Positions 1 to 8,554 of a stretch of 52,229 nt of DNA are shown piece by piece. A model generated the notes under the pieces. It had not been told where the DNA came from. It searched no databases and worked only from the letters and a program-made list of their open reading frames with translations. Position numbers and translations under genes: made by a program. The stretch comes from JAKOWB01 sp038363005 (GTDB lineage Bacteria > Pseudomonadota > Alphaproteobacteria > Kiloniellales > JACOMY01), in assembly GCA_038363005.1 (NCBI GenBank), contig JBBQBI010000029.1, positions 1-52,229 on the forward strand, in the 5' to 3' direction. Position 1 is the first letter of the stretch; every line of letters begins with the position of its first letter.

Positions 1-792
1 GACATCACCTTCCCGCTGCATGTCGAGGTTGACGCCATCTACAACCTGGCCTGCCCCGCCTCGCCCGTGCATTACCAGTATGACCCGGTGAAGACGACGA
101 AGGTGTCGGTGCTGGGCGCGCTCAACATGCTGGGCCTGGCCAAGCGCACCCGCGCCCGCATCCTGCAGGCTTCGACCAGCGAGGTGTATGGCGACCCTTC
201 GGTGCATCCGCAGCCGGAAGGCTATTGGGGCAACGTGAACCCGATCGGACCACGCTCCTGTTACGACGAGGGCAAGCGCTGCGCCGAGACGCTGTTCTTC
301 GACTACCACCGCCAGCATCAGGTGCGCATCCGCATCGCCCGCATCTTCAATACCTATGGGCCGCGGATGCACCCCAACGACGGCCGCGTGGTCTCCAATT
401 TCGTTGTCCAGGCCCTGGCCGGCCAGCCGATCACCATCTACGGCGATGGGCGCCAGACCCGCTCGTTCTGCTTTGTCGACGACCTGGTCGAGGGACTGAT
501 TCGCCTGATGGATGCCGAGGACGCGGTGACCGGGCCGATCAACCTGGGCAACCCCGGCGAGTTCACCATCCGCGAGCTGGCCGAGAAGGTGCTCAAGATG
601 ACGCGCTCCAGCTCCAGCATGACGGCGCGGCCGCTGCCGGAGGACGACCCGCTGCAGCGCCGCCCGAACATCGACAAGGCCGAGCGACTGCTGGGCTGGC
701 GTCCCAGCGTGCCGCTGGACCAGGGCCTGGCGCGCACCATCGACTATTTCCGCGACCTGGGCCCCCGCCCCGCCATCGGCGGTGGCGGCTGA
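1..792 (+). CDS. UDP-glucuronate decarboxylase-like NAD-dependent epimerase (5' end missing)
   Basis: The frame is open from base 1, so the gene starts before the window; 263 codons are visible of an expected 310-345. The missing part would carry the N-terminal NAD-binding glycine motif. Visible are the substrate/NAD motif NLACPASP, the catalytic serine region STSEVYGDP, the YDEGK catalytic Tyr/Lys pair, RIFNTYGPRM and the TRSFCFVDD segment. The NLACPASP and SVLGALNMLGLAKR wording is characteristic of UDP-xylose synthase (UXS) enzymes, which oxidise and decarboxylate UDP-glucuronate to UDP-xylose in the cytoplasm. A dTDP-glucose dehydratase or another extended SDR is less likely. It would supply a nucleotide sugar to the glycosyltransferases downstream. 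An FkbM methyltransferase follows after 14 bases, probably in the same transcript. Confidence 0.85.
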   Translation, partial: DITFPLHVEVDAIYNLACPASPVHYQYDPVKTTKVSVLGALNMLGLAKRTRARILQASTSEVYGDPSVHPQPEGYWGNVNPIGPRSCYDEGKRCAETLFFDYHRQHQVRIRIARIFNTYGPRMHPNDGRVVSNFVVQALAGQPITIYGDGRQTRSFCFVDDLVEGLIRLMDAEDAVTGPINLGNPGEFTIRELAEKVLKMTRSSSSMTARPLPEDDPLQRRPNIDKAERLLGWRPSVPLDQGLARTIDYFRDLGPRPAIGGGG

Positions 793-806
793 CCCCGGGG
801 CGCGGC

Positions 807-1520
807 ATGCTGCCCCGTGTGCAGCGCCTTGCCGGCCACAGCTTCCTGGCCCGCGGCCTCGACCGCGGCACACTAGTGATCGACGGCGGCGCCAACCTGG
901 GCGCCTTCGCCCTGCCGCTCAGCCAGCGCTATCCCTGCCGCCTGCTCTGCGTCGAGCCGGTACCGGCCCTGGCCGACAGCCTGGCCGCGGCCGGGCTTGA
1001 GGTGGCCCGCGTCGCCCTGGCCGCGAGCGGCGGCCCGGTCCATCTACGACTCTACGGCGGCACTTGTGCCAGCCTGGATGCCGGCCCGCGCGACGATCAG
1101 GTCGGCGAGATCGAAGTCACCGCCGTGACCCTGGTCACGCTGCTCGCGGGGCAGGACGCGGCCCGCATCGCGCTGCTGAAGCTGGATATAGAGGGGCCGG
1201 AATCGGCGCTGCTGCTGGCCACCCCGCCAGCGCTGCTGCGACGCATCGGCCAGATCACGGTCGAGTTCCACGACTTCCTTGACCCGCGGCTGGGTCCGGC
1301 AGTGGCCAGCGCGATTGAGCATCTGCGGGGGCTGGACTTCGAGGTCTTCCGCTTCAGCCGCGACAACTCCGACCTGCTGTTCGTCAACCGGTCGCTGCTG
1401 CCGTTGGGCCCGCTGGCGCGCTTCTACCTGCGCTACCCCTATCGCCTGACCCGCGGCCTGCTGCGGCGCCTGTCACGGCGCCTGGGCTGGGCGCGCGGCT
1501 GGAACGAGCGCAACCACTAA
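807..1520 (+). CDS. FkbM family SAM-dependent methyltransferase
   Basis: A protein of 237 residues starting at the ATG at 807, chosen because it lies just past the stop of the preceding gene; the open frame extends further upstream only as a shadow of that gene. The SAM-binding motif VIDGGANLGAF is near residue 28, CVEPVPAL follows, and the FkbM signature KLDIEGPE is near residue 127. FkbM enzymes usually O-methylate hydroxyls of sugars or polyketides, so glycan O-methylation is the likely job here. The C-terminus is strongly basic (many Arg), which may hold it near the membrane. The gene converges with the membrane protein at 1531-2970, with only 10 bases between the stops. Confidence 0.8.
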   Translation: MLPRVQRLAGHSFLARGLDRGTLVIDGGANLGAFALPLSQRYPCRLLCVEPVPALADSLAAAGLEVARVALAASGGPVHLRLYGGTCASLDAGPRDDQVGEIEVTAVTLVTLLAGQDAARIALLKLDIEGPESALLLATPPALLRRIGQITVEFHDFLDPRLGPAVASAIEHLRGLDFEVFRFSRDNSDLLFVNRSLLPLGPLARFYLRYPYRLTRGLLRRLSRRLGWARGWNERNH

Positions 1521-1530
1521 TCCCGCGACA

Positions 1531-2970
1531 TCAGAGCGGCAGGTTGCGCCTGGACAGCGGCGCCGCCGGGCGTGCCAGGAGATGGCGGCGCAGTGCCAGC
1601 AGATCCCCGGTCGCCCGTGGCGGCGCCAGTTGCCAGTCGAGCGCCGCCACCCGGTAGAGCAGCCCGACGTAGAGCCAGAAGAAGACGTTGGCCGGGTCGA
1701 CATCGGTTACCCAGGCCTTGAAGAAATAGATGAACACGATGACCAGGAAGCTGCCGAAGGCGGCATGCGCCCGCCGCAGTCGCGGGTCGACGATCCGCAG
1801 CGTGCCGGCGATCGCGCGGTACAACAGGCCGCCCACCAGAACGAGGAAGGGTATCAGGCCGAAGATGCCCAGCTCATAGACCGTCTTGGCGAACTGCACC
1901 TCGTAGCCGCCGAGCGACGCGGTCTCGGCGGCCGACAGGCCCTCGGTGGCATAGCGGCCCGACACCGTGTTGGTGCCGGTGCCCTTGCCGAAGGGCGCAT
2001 CATCGAGCGCATAGGAAAACTGGTTCCAGGCAAAATCGCTGCTCTGATAGCTGCCGGTATGCTCGGCAATGCCCTCGGCCAGCTGGTCGGTGTCGAAGCC
2101 GGTGATGAAGAGGAAAGCGACGGCCATCAGGCACACCATCACCGTGCCGCCGAGGGCGCCCAGGCTCCGGCCGGAAATGAGCGCATAGATCACCAACATG
2201 ACTGGCGGGAAGACGAAGGCGGCGCGCATGCCCGACAGCATGCCGGCGATCACCAGCAGAAGCACCAGAAGGCGGCAGAAGATTCGCCAGGCCCGCGACC
2301 AGTCAAGCGCCTGCAGTGCCAGCGCGGCCGAAAGAGCGCAGAGCGTGTAGACGAAGTAGGAAGCCGAGTTGCTGAAGGTCGAGGGAATGCGGCGGATGAT
2401 GCCGCCCATGGCGAACTGCGTGAACCCCTGCGTCGCGCCCGCCGCGGCGTCGCCGTAGAAATCGGTGATCGCCTCGCGATAGCCGATCGCCTCCGACAGG
2501 CCCCATTGCCAAAGGCCGACAAAACAGGGGATCGGCGCCACGATCACCACGGCACGCAGCAGGCGCACCAGATCCACCGGGGTGCGCACCAGCGCCGCCG
2601 CGGCATAGGCCAGGGGAATGTAGAACAGCCAGACCTTCACGCCGATCAGCGCCAGGGCGACATTGATCACCCCGGGATTGAGCGTCTGCAGCAGTACCAC
2701 CAGGCTGAGGCCCAGTAGCGTAAGTGTCAGCCAGGGCGGAATCGCCGTGTTGCTCAGCAGCTGCGGGCGCAGCAGGAACAGCGCCACATAGAGCGGCATT
2801 AGAAAGAAGATATCCTTGGCCAGCAGGAAGATCGGCGCCTGCTCGGACCACAGGATCAGCGCGCCGGAAAACGGCATGAAGATCAGCAGCGCCGGCAGCA
2901 GCCGCTGCCAGCGCAGTACGAAGAGGCCGAGCGAAAGCGCACCGATCGCGCCGAGCAGCAAATTGAGCAT
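1531..2970 (-). CDS. O-antigen ligase / polymerase-like membrane protein
   Basis: A 479-residue polytopic inner-membrane protein with about ten to twelve hydrophobic segments spread along its length. A large extracytoplasmic loop (about residues 290-355) carries GKGTGTNTVSGRY, followed by EVQFAKTVYELGIFGL. That arrangement (glycine-rich loop, then Glu, then an ELG..G helix) is seen in the WaaL/Wzy_C superfamily, which ligates O-antigen to lipid A-core or polymerises repeat units in the periplasm. Ligase cannot be told from polymerase by eye. It is the last gene of the minus-strand glycan block, 47 bases after the preceding GT4 gene. A possible internal -10 (TAGACT, 2997-2992 on the minus strand) sits 21 bases before the ATG. 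Confidence 0.6.
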   Translation of the reverse strand: MLNLLLGAIGALSLGLFVLRWQRLLPALLIFMPFSGALILWSEQAPIFLLAKDIFFLMPLYVALFLLRPQLLSNTAIPPWLTLTLLGLSLVVLLQTLNPGVINVALALIGVKVWLFYIPLAYAAAALVRTPVDLVRLLRAVVIVAPIPCFVGLWQWGLSEAIGYREAITDFYGDAAAGATQGFTQFAMGGIIRRIPSTFSNSASYFVYTLCALSAALALQALDWSRAWRIFCRLLVLLLVIAGMLSGMRAAFVFPPVMLVIYALISGRSLGALGGTVMVCLMAVAFLFITGFDTDQLAEGIAEHTGSYQSSDFAWNQFSYALDDAPFGKGTGTNTVSGRYATEGLSAAETASLGGYEVQFAKTVYELGIFGLIPFLVLVGGLLYRAIAGTLRIVDPRLRRAHAAFGSFLVIVFIYFFKAWVTDVDPANVFFWLYVGLLYRVAALDWQLAPPRATGDLLALRRHLLARPAAPLSRRNLPL

Positions 2971-3017
2971 GGCATGGGTCCCTGGCCGCGCAGTCTAGTC
3001 GAGCCGGCGATGCTGTC

Positions 3018-4283
3018 CTAGGCGGGTCCCACCAGGCGGGCCAGTATCTGACCCAGCCGCATACGGTAGTCATCCCAAGTGAATTGCAGAGCGCGCTGCC
3101 GCGCGGCGACGGCCATGTCCCGGCGCAGCGCGACATCCTCTGCCAGGCGATGAATCCCTTCGGCCAGCGGCGCCACCGCGCCGGCCGGCACCAGCAGGCC
3201 CTGCCGCCCTGGCTCGACCACCGAGCCGCTGTTCGGTGTGGTGATCACCGGCAGGCCGCTGGCCAGCGCCTCGTAGATCGCCAGCGCCGAGCCCTCGTGC
3301 AGCGAGGGGTAGACGAAGATGTCGGCGGCGGCGAAGACCTCGTGCACCTCGTGAAACGGCACGGCGACGCGATGTTCGAAGAGGTCGACATAGGGCGCCA
3401 GGGCGGCCGGCGGCAGGGCCAGCGGCCCGACCAGCGTCGCGCTACACAGCCCCGGCGGCAGGCGCCGCAGTGCCTCCAGCAGATAGTACAGTCCCTTGCG
3501 CGCCGACAGCTGGCCGACGAACAGCAGCCGTACCGGCCCGGTGGGACGCGGCGCGGCTGCCGGGCGGAAGCGCCCGACGTCGACGCCGAAGGGCAGCACC
3601 GAGATGCGATCCGCTGCCACGCCGATCTCCAGCAGCGTGTCGCGCACGTAGTCCGACGGCGCCAGTAGATGCTGCGCGGCCAGGGCCTCCTGCCGGCAGT
3701 CCTCGGTCAGGCGCGCGTCAGGGGCAGCGGCATGGGTGGCGGTGAAGGCCGGATGGCGCGCCGCCTCGGCCCGCAGGATGCGCTCGCCAGCTACGCGGTG
3801 GCCGACCACCTGGTTCAGGATGCCGACGCTGCCGACGGCCTGCGCCGCCTGCAGGGTCAACAGGCCGGCGGTATCGTGCACGATCACCGCCGCCGGCCGC
3901 TGCCGCGTGACGCGGCGCGCCAGGCGGCGATCGGCCGCCAGGTTGCGCGCCCGCAGCAACGCCGCACTGGTGCAGGCTGGCAGCCCCAGGCGGCCGGACA
4001 GCAGGCGCGCCACTTCGCGCCACAAGGCGCTGTTCACCCGCGCCGGATCGATACCGGCATGGCTGCGGCGTTTGAGTTGCCGCAGGGCGCGGGCCGTCAG
4101 GCCCGCGGGCAGCACCGCCAGCCAGGGCCGCCAGGCGTCCGGCCGGTAGTACAGATCGGTGTCGAAGTGACCGCCGTAGCCCAGCGCCTGCACCGCGGCC
4201 ACCAGCGAATAGGTAAAGTGCATGGCCCCGGGATTGCCGATCTCGATAACAGGCGCGGCCGGGACAGGCGCGGCCGGACTCAT
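3018..4283 (-). CDS. GT4 family glycosyltransferase
   Basis: A 421-residue GT-B fold retaining glycosyltransferase. The C-terminal nucleotide-sugar domain is clear: LLFVGQLSARKGL begins the second Rossmann half, FVYPSLHEGSA follows, and the E-x7-E motif EGSALAIYE is at about residues 330-338, followed by ASGLPVITT. The N-terminal acceptor domain is divergent and gives no specificity. It presumably adds one sugar to an undecaprenyl-linked or lipid A-core acceptor at the cytoplasmic face. Its ATG overlaps the stop of the upstream methyltransferase by 4 bases, so the two are probably translationally coupled. Donor and acceptor are not predictable. Confidence 0.82.
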   Translation of the reverse strand: MSPAAPVPAAPVIEIGNPGAMHFTYSLVAAVQALGYGGHFDTDLYYRPDAWRPWLAVLPAGLTARALRQLKRRSHAGIDPARVNSALWREVARLLSGRLGLPACTSAALLRARNLAADRRLARRVTRQRPAAVIVHDTAGLLTLQAAQAVGSVGILNQVVGHRVAGERILRAEAARHPAFTATHAAAPDARLTEDCRQEALAAQHLLAPSDYVRDTLLEIGVAADRISVLPFGVDVGRFRPAAAPRPTGPVRLLFVGQLSARKGLYYLLEALRRLPPGLCSATLVGPLALPPAALAPYVDLFEHRVAVPFHEVHEVFAAADIFVYPSLHEGSALAIYEALASGLPVITTPNSGSVVEPGRQGLLVPAGAVAPLAEGIHRLAEDVALRRDMAVAARQRALQFTWDDYRMRLGQILARLVGPA

Positions 4284-5029
4284 GGCGACTTGCGAGCGAT
4301 GACCACGACGCTGCGGCCCAGGCGGTGCAGCAGAAGCGGGTCGACCAAGCGGGACAGCGGCACGGCGACGCGATTCCAGAAGGCTATCTGCCGCGCGGTC
4401 GGGCCCTGGCTGCGCAGCAGCAGGCGGTTGCCCAGCGACAGCAGGGCGCCGCCGGCGTCGAGGTGGAAGGCCCGCTCCACTGTCAGGCTGCGGCCGATCA
4501 TCGAGGCGAAGCTACGCCGCGTGTAGCGCCGCACATGGCCGATCGCCCTGTCGAAGGGGCTGAAGAGCCAGGGGTGCGCCGGCGACAGCGCCACCAGGCG
4601 GCCACCCGGCAATAGCCGCTCAGCGGCGCGCGCCACCTCCGCGGCGTCGTCTTCCAGGTGCTCCAGCACGTCGATGTAGAGCGCGGTATCGAAGCGCTCG
4701 CCGCCCGCCAGGCTGACCAGCGTGCCGCGATGTACCTCCGGCGCGCCGGGACCCAGTGCGGCCAGGCGCGTCTGCAGCCGGTCGGCCAGGGCCGGATCGG
4801 GCTCGACCGCCAGCCAGCGCGCGATGCCCGGGTGCCAGAGCGCCAAAGTGCTGGAGCCGATGCCGGCGCCGACCTCAAGCACGCGCTGACCGATGCTGCC
4901 GGCCACCCGGCTGGCCCAGTAGCGACGCCAGGTCTCGGCCCGCACGAAGAGGTCGAGCTCCTGCCCCAGGTAGTGGCGGGCATCGTGCGGCGCCTGCTCT
5001 GGCGGCGACCCGGAAGCGGCATTAGGCAT
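4280..5029 (-). CDS. Class I SAM-dependent methyltransferase
   Basis: A 249-residue protein with SAM-binding motif I VLEVGAGIGSST near residue 51, an acidic residue in AVEPDPAL ending the second strand, and the post-motif LYIDVLEHLEDD near residue 117, which is typical of the UbiE/COQ5-like Methyltransf_11/12 group. Position inside a run of overlapping glycosyltransferase genes suggests methylation of a sugar or of a chain terminus. Methylation at the non-reducing end is a known way to cap O-polysaccharides, but nothing in the sequence proves that role. It overlaps the upstream GT2 gene by 8 bases and the downstream GT4 gene by 4. Confidence 0.75.
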   Translation of the reverse strand: MPNAASGSPPEQAPHDARHYLGQELDLFVRAETWRRYWASRVAGSIGQRVLEVGAGIGSSTLALWHPGIARWLAVEPDPALADRLQTRLAALGPGAPEVHRGTLVSLAGGERFDTALYIDVLEHLEDDAAEVARAAERLLPGGRLVALSPAHPWLFSPFDRAIGHVRRYTRRSFASMIGRSLTVERAFHLDAGGALLSLGNRLLLRSQGPTARQIAFWNRVAVPLSRLVDPLLLHRLGRSVVVIARKSP

Positions 5030-5981
5030 GGTCGAGACGTTTCTGCTCCAGCACGTAGTCGCGCCAGTCGCGCGCCGGGATCACCGGCTGCAGGCCGCGC
5101 GTGCGCAACGAGACGAACAGCAGCAGGAAGGCGAAGACCACGCTCTGCAGGAACAGAATAGCGACCATGCCGAAGGCGGTGGTGGCCCAGCCGGGAATTG
5201 CCAGCGTGGTGGTCAGGCGCACCACGACGATGCCGGCCAGCAGCAGACCGAGCAGCGCGATCACCAGGCTGAGCAGCAGCAGCACCCGCGCCAGCACGCG
5301 GTCAAGATCGACGGCGATGGCGCCCAGCCCATGCTGCACCAGCGTCGGCAAATTCATCTTCGAGCGCCCGGCGTAGCGCCGGCCCCGGTCGGTGGGCAGG
5401 CGTTCGATCGGCCAGCGCCCGGCGATCAGCGTACCGGCCAGGTGGCTCCAGAGTTCCGGGCGGTGGGCCAGGCGGCGGGCGACGGCGATCGGAATCAGGC
5501 AGAAGTTGCCGAAGCTGATGCGCCGTCCGGTGAGCAGGCGGAACAGCAGCTTGTAGAGGCCATAGAACAGGCGGAAGCCCAGGCGCTCGGTGCGGCGCCG
5601 GCGCTCCGCCACCACGATACGCTCGTGCCCGGCCCCGGCGGCCAGCAGGCGCGGCACGTCCTCGGCGCGGTCCTCGCCGTCGCCGTCCATCACCAGGATG
5701 GGCGCCGCGTCGCCACGCTCCGCCAGCGACGCCAGGCCGATGGCGATGGCCCGGCCGTGGCCCTGATTGACCGCCAAGGTGAGGACCTCGAGCGGCCGCA
5801 GCCGTGGCAAGGCGGCAGCCGCCGTGGCATCGAGTGGACAGGGCGTGGCCGAGCCGTCGTCCACCAGCAGCACGCCATAGCTCTGCCCGGCCGCGGCGGC
5901 GGTGCGATCCAGGTCCCGCAGCAGGTGACCGACACTTTCCCAGTCGTCCAGCAGCGGAATCACGATCTGCGCGTCAGCCAT
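5022..5981 (-). CDS. Membrane-anchored GT2 glycosyltransferase (GtrB/DPM-like)
   Basis: A 319-residue inverting GT-A enzyme. The N-terminal catalytic domain starts with QIVIPLLDDWESV, then VLLVDDGSA, and the metal-binding acidic motif VMDGDGED lies near residue 98. Two long hydrophobic helices, about residues 230-255 and 268-290, form the C-terminal membrane anchor. This layout matches GtrB/ArnC/DPM1-like enzymes, which transfer a sugar from a nucleotide donor to polyprenyl phosphate. The GT-C-like membrane protein immediately upstream (6015-7517) could use such a lipid-linked sugar in the periplasm; the pairing is inferred from adjacency. Confidence 0.78.
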   Translation of the reverse strand: MADAQIVIPLLDDWESVGHLLRDLDRTAAAAGQSYGVLLVDDGSATPCPLDATAAAALPRLRPLEVLTLAVNQGHGRAIAIGLASLAERGDAAPILVMDGDGEDRAEDVPRLLAAGAGHERIVVAERRRRTERLGFRLFYGLYKLLFRLLTGRRISFGNFCLIPIAVARRLAHRPELWSHLAGTLIAGRWPIERLPTDRGRRYAGRSKMNLPTLVQHGLGAIAVDLDRVLARVLLLLSLVIALLGLLLAGIVVVRLTTTLAIPGWATTAFGMVAILFLQSVVFAFLLLFVSLRTRGLQPVIPARDWRDYVLEQKRLDHA

Positions 5982-6014
5982 GGTTCGCCGTCCCCCCTGG
6001 CGGCGCTGGGCGCA

Positions 6015-7517
6015 TCACGGCGCCCGACGACGATAGAGATCATAGTCGCCGATTCGCACATCCAGGCGATAGCCCTGCCAGGCCGCGGCGAAATCCGGGT
6101 CGGCCAGGAAGTAGTCGAGATAGCGGAAGGGGCTGCCGCCGAAGGCAGGCGCATCGGAAGAATCTAACACCGCGACCAGCTCCGGCCGGCTGGCCAGGAA
6201 GCGCTGCACCAGGTCACGCCGCAGCGCACTTTCCGTCGCGTCCTGCCGCGCCGGCGGGCGGAAACCAGTCGCCTCCTCCGGTGCTGGATCGGCACGATAG
6301 AGGCCGTCGAGCTGCCACAGTGCCGGCTCGTTTCCCAACCACCGGGCGTCCGCCTGGGTGACCGCCGGAAACAGCGGGAAGAGTTCGGGATTGAGCCCGA
6401 AGACGCCTTCGCCGGGACGCAGCACCGCGGCCAGGGCGCGTGCCTGCGGCCACGCCGTGGCAGTGCCCCGCGTCTGCTGCCAGCCCAGGAAGCCGATCCA
6501 TAGCGGCAGCAGCACCAGCGGCACGAGCAGCAGGCGCCGCCAGCCGGCGCCACCGCTGGCGAGCAGCAGCACCACACCGGCCAGCGCGGTCACCAGCACC
6601 GGCAGCCAGTGATAGCCGAAGCCCTTGCCCTGCAGCAGGTAGGCGCCGACGCCGCCCAGCGCGGCGAGCAGGAAGGGCTGGGCGCGCCGGCTGGCCGGTG
6701 CCAGCCAGGGTGCCAGGCAGAGTGCCCAGAGCAGCAGGGCGAGCGGCAGCCAGATGCCCCGTGGCCGCAGCAGCTCCAGCAGCGGCTTGCCAAGCGCCGA
6801 ATAGAACTGCAGGGCATCCGGCAGCACGCGGGTGAAGAACAGTGGATGCAGCGCCCAGGCCAACGCCGCGCCGCCGGCGAAAGCCGCCGCCGCCGCCAGC
6901 GCCGGTCCGCGCCACAGGCTGCGCCAGCGGCGCCGCTGCCAGGCCAGCCACAGCTCGGGCAGCAGCAGCAGACACAAGAAAAAAGGTGGCTTCAGCAGGC
7001 AGGCGGCGCCGGCCAGGGCGCCGGCGGCCAAGGCCTGCCATCGTCGCGGCGGCGCCTCCGGTCGCGTCACCACGACGGCCATGGCCGCCAGATGCGGCAG
7101 GATCAGCAGCGTGGCCCAGTGCTCGCGCTCGCCGAACACGCCCAGCGCGGCAAAGCTCAGCGCCATGGCGAGCAGCGGCGGCAGGCAGAGAGCTCCGCGC
7201 GAACCCAGTGGCCGCAGCAGCGCGGCCGTCCAGAACAGCAGCAGCGCAGCGACGGCGAGATAGCTTGCCACCAGCACCGGCCGCTCGTCCCAGCCGCCCA
7301 GGCTGGCCAGCGCCTGGAGACCCTGGTGCAGCCAGTAGATCGGCGGTGCATTGACGTCGCCGATGTCGCGGTAGAGCACCGCGCCGCCCGCCAGCTGCCG
7401 CGCCGCGGTGGTGTAGAAGGCGACGTCGGGATGCCACTGCCAGGCCAGCGCCAGCCAGCCGCCGGCCGCCAGGATCAGTAGCGTCGCGAACAGCGACAGG
7501 CCGGCGGCACGCGTCAT
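6015..7517 (-). CDS. GT-C type integral membrane glycosyltransferase (ArnT/GT39-like)
   Basis: A 500-residue protein with an N-terminal hydrophobic helix, a first periplasmic loop carrying WHPDVAFYTTAAR and YRDIGDVNAPP (acidic residues at about 30 and 54-57), then about ten more hydrophobic segments and a soluble C-terminal domain of about 120 residues. Acidic residues in the first extracytoplasmic loop followed by Pro and a WLHQ-type segment are typical of GT-C enzymes such as ArnT, which use polyprenyl-phosphate sugars as donors. The sequence is divergent, so the call is by fold only. The start overlaps the stop of no other gene; its stop lies 33 bases before the GT2 gene that may make its lipid donor. 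Confidence 0.58.
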   Translation of the reverse strand: MTRAAGLSLFATLLILAAGGWLALAWQWHPDVAFYTTAARQLAGGAVLYRDIGDVNAPPIYWLHQGLQALASLGGWDERPVLVASYLAVAALLLFWTAALLRPLGSRGALCLPPLLAMALSFAALGVFGEREHWATLLILPHLAAMAVVVTRPEAPPRRWQALAAGALAGAACLLKPPFFLCLLLLPELWLAWQRRRWRSLWRGPALAAAAAFAGGAALAWALHPLFFTRVLPDALQFYSALGKPLLELLRPRGIWLPLALLLWALCLAPWLAPASRRAQPFLLAALGGVGAYLLQGKGFGYHWLPVLVTALAGVVLLLASGGAGWRRLLLVPLVLLPLWIGFLGWQQTRGTATAWPQARALAAVLRPGEGVFGLNPELFPLFPAVTQADARWLGNEPALWQLDGLYRADPAPEEATGFRPPARQDATESALRRDLVQRFLASRPELVAVLDSSDAPAFGGSPFRYLDYFLADPDFAAAWQGYRLDVRIGDYDLYRRRAP

Positions 7518-8554
7518 GGCAGCAGCCCGCGCTTCGCCGCGCGGCCCTGCCGGCGCCGCCGCTGGCCGCGGCGCCAGGCAACATAGCCAGACGGCCAGCA
7601 GGCCTGGAAAAGCGCCAGCACCCAGGCGCGCGGGCGGCGCTCGCGGGCGGCGATACGGCAGGCCGCCGACAGGCGCTGGCGCAGCCGGCTGGACTGCAGC
7701 GCCGCGCTGTCCTCGGCCTCGCCGAGCGACACGGCGACGTTGCGCTCAAGCTGTTCGACGCGGTCGGCCTGCTCAGGATGCGCAGCACGCCAGAAATCCA
7801 GGTCGGCACGCCGCACCGCGGCGATGGCGCGATGGCGCCGCAGGCCAATGTCCACCGCCCTGGCCGCCGCTGCGCGGGACGACAGGTCATGCAGAGCGTG
7901 GGAATCGCTGCGTCCGTGGCGGCGATAGCGCACCAGGGGCGCATCGACATAGGCCAGCTGGCCGGCCAGCGCCGCGCGCAGCGGCAGGATGGTGTCCTCC
8001 GCCGCGCGGTGATCGAGCGGCGGGAACAGCTGCATCAGCCGGCGGCGGATCGCCAGGCCGGCGCCCAGCACATAGCCCTGGACCCGGGCAAAGGCCGCCG
8101 CGGCGTCGTCCGGCGCCGGTGGCTGGAAGGACAGCTGGTCAAGCACGGCACCGCGCTCGTCGATGACCGTCACCCCCGCATAGACCAGCAGCACCGTGGG
8201 TGTTTCGAAGCGTGCGACCAGCTGGCGCACGCGATCCGGCTCCGAGGCGTCGTCGCCGTGCTGAAAGACGATGATCTCGTCCTCCACCAGGGCGACGGCC
8301 GCGTTGACGTGCGCCGAGGGGCCGCCGAGGAAGCGCGGAAAGCGATGCGCCCGCAGGCGGTGCGGTCCGCGGTAGCGCGCCAGGACCTGGGCGACGATGT
8401 CCGGCGTCCCGTCATCCGAGGCGTTGTCGGTCACCAGCACCGTCAGGCGCGGATAGTCCTGCGCCAGGGCCGAGTCCAAGGCCTCCGCCAGGAAGGCGCC
8501 CTGGTTCGTCGTCATCAGCACCAGCGTGACCGGCGGCTCGAAGGGTGCGGTCAT
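7514..8554 (-). CDS. GT2 family glycosyltransferase
   Basis: A 346-residue GT-A inverting glycosyltransferase. The ATG at 8554 is chosen because it overlaps the stop of the upstream flippase by 4 bases and begins right before the catalytic domain; the longer open frame to 9511 only shadows the flippase gene. Motifs are LVLMTTNQGAFLAEALDSAL, then VTDNASDDGT, and the metal/nucleotide motif VFQHGDDASEPD near residue 97. The last ~70 residues are Arg-rich and could contact the membrane. It probably adds one residue of the repeat unit in the cytoplasm. Donor unknown. Confidence 0.82.
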   Translation of the reverse strand: MTAPFEPPVTLVLMTTNQGAFLAEALDSALAQDYPRLTVLVTDNASDDGTPDIVAQVLARYRGPHRLRAHRFPRFLGGPSAHVNAAVALVEDEIIVFQHGDDASEPDRVRQLVARFETPTVLLVYAGVTVIDERGAVLDQLSFQPPAPDDAAAAFARVQGYVLGAGLAIRRRLMQLFPPLDHRAAEDTILPLRAALAGQLAYVDAPLVRYRRHGRSDSHALHDLSSRAAAARAVDIGLRRHRAIAAVRRADLDFWRAAHPEQADRVEQLERNVAVSLGEAEDSAALQSSRLRQRLSAACRIAARERRPRAWVLALFQACWPSGYVAWRRGQRRRRQGRAAKRGLLP

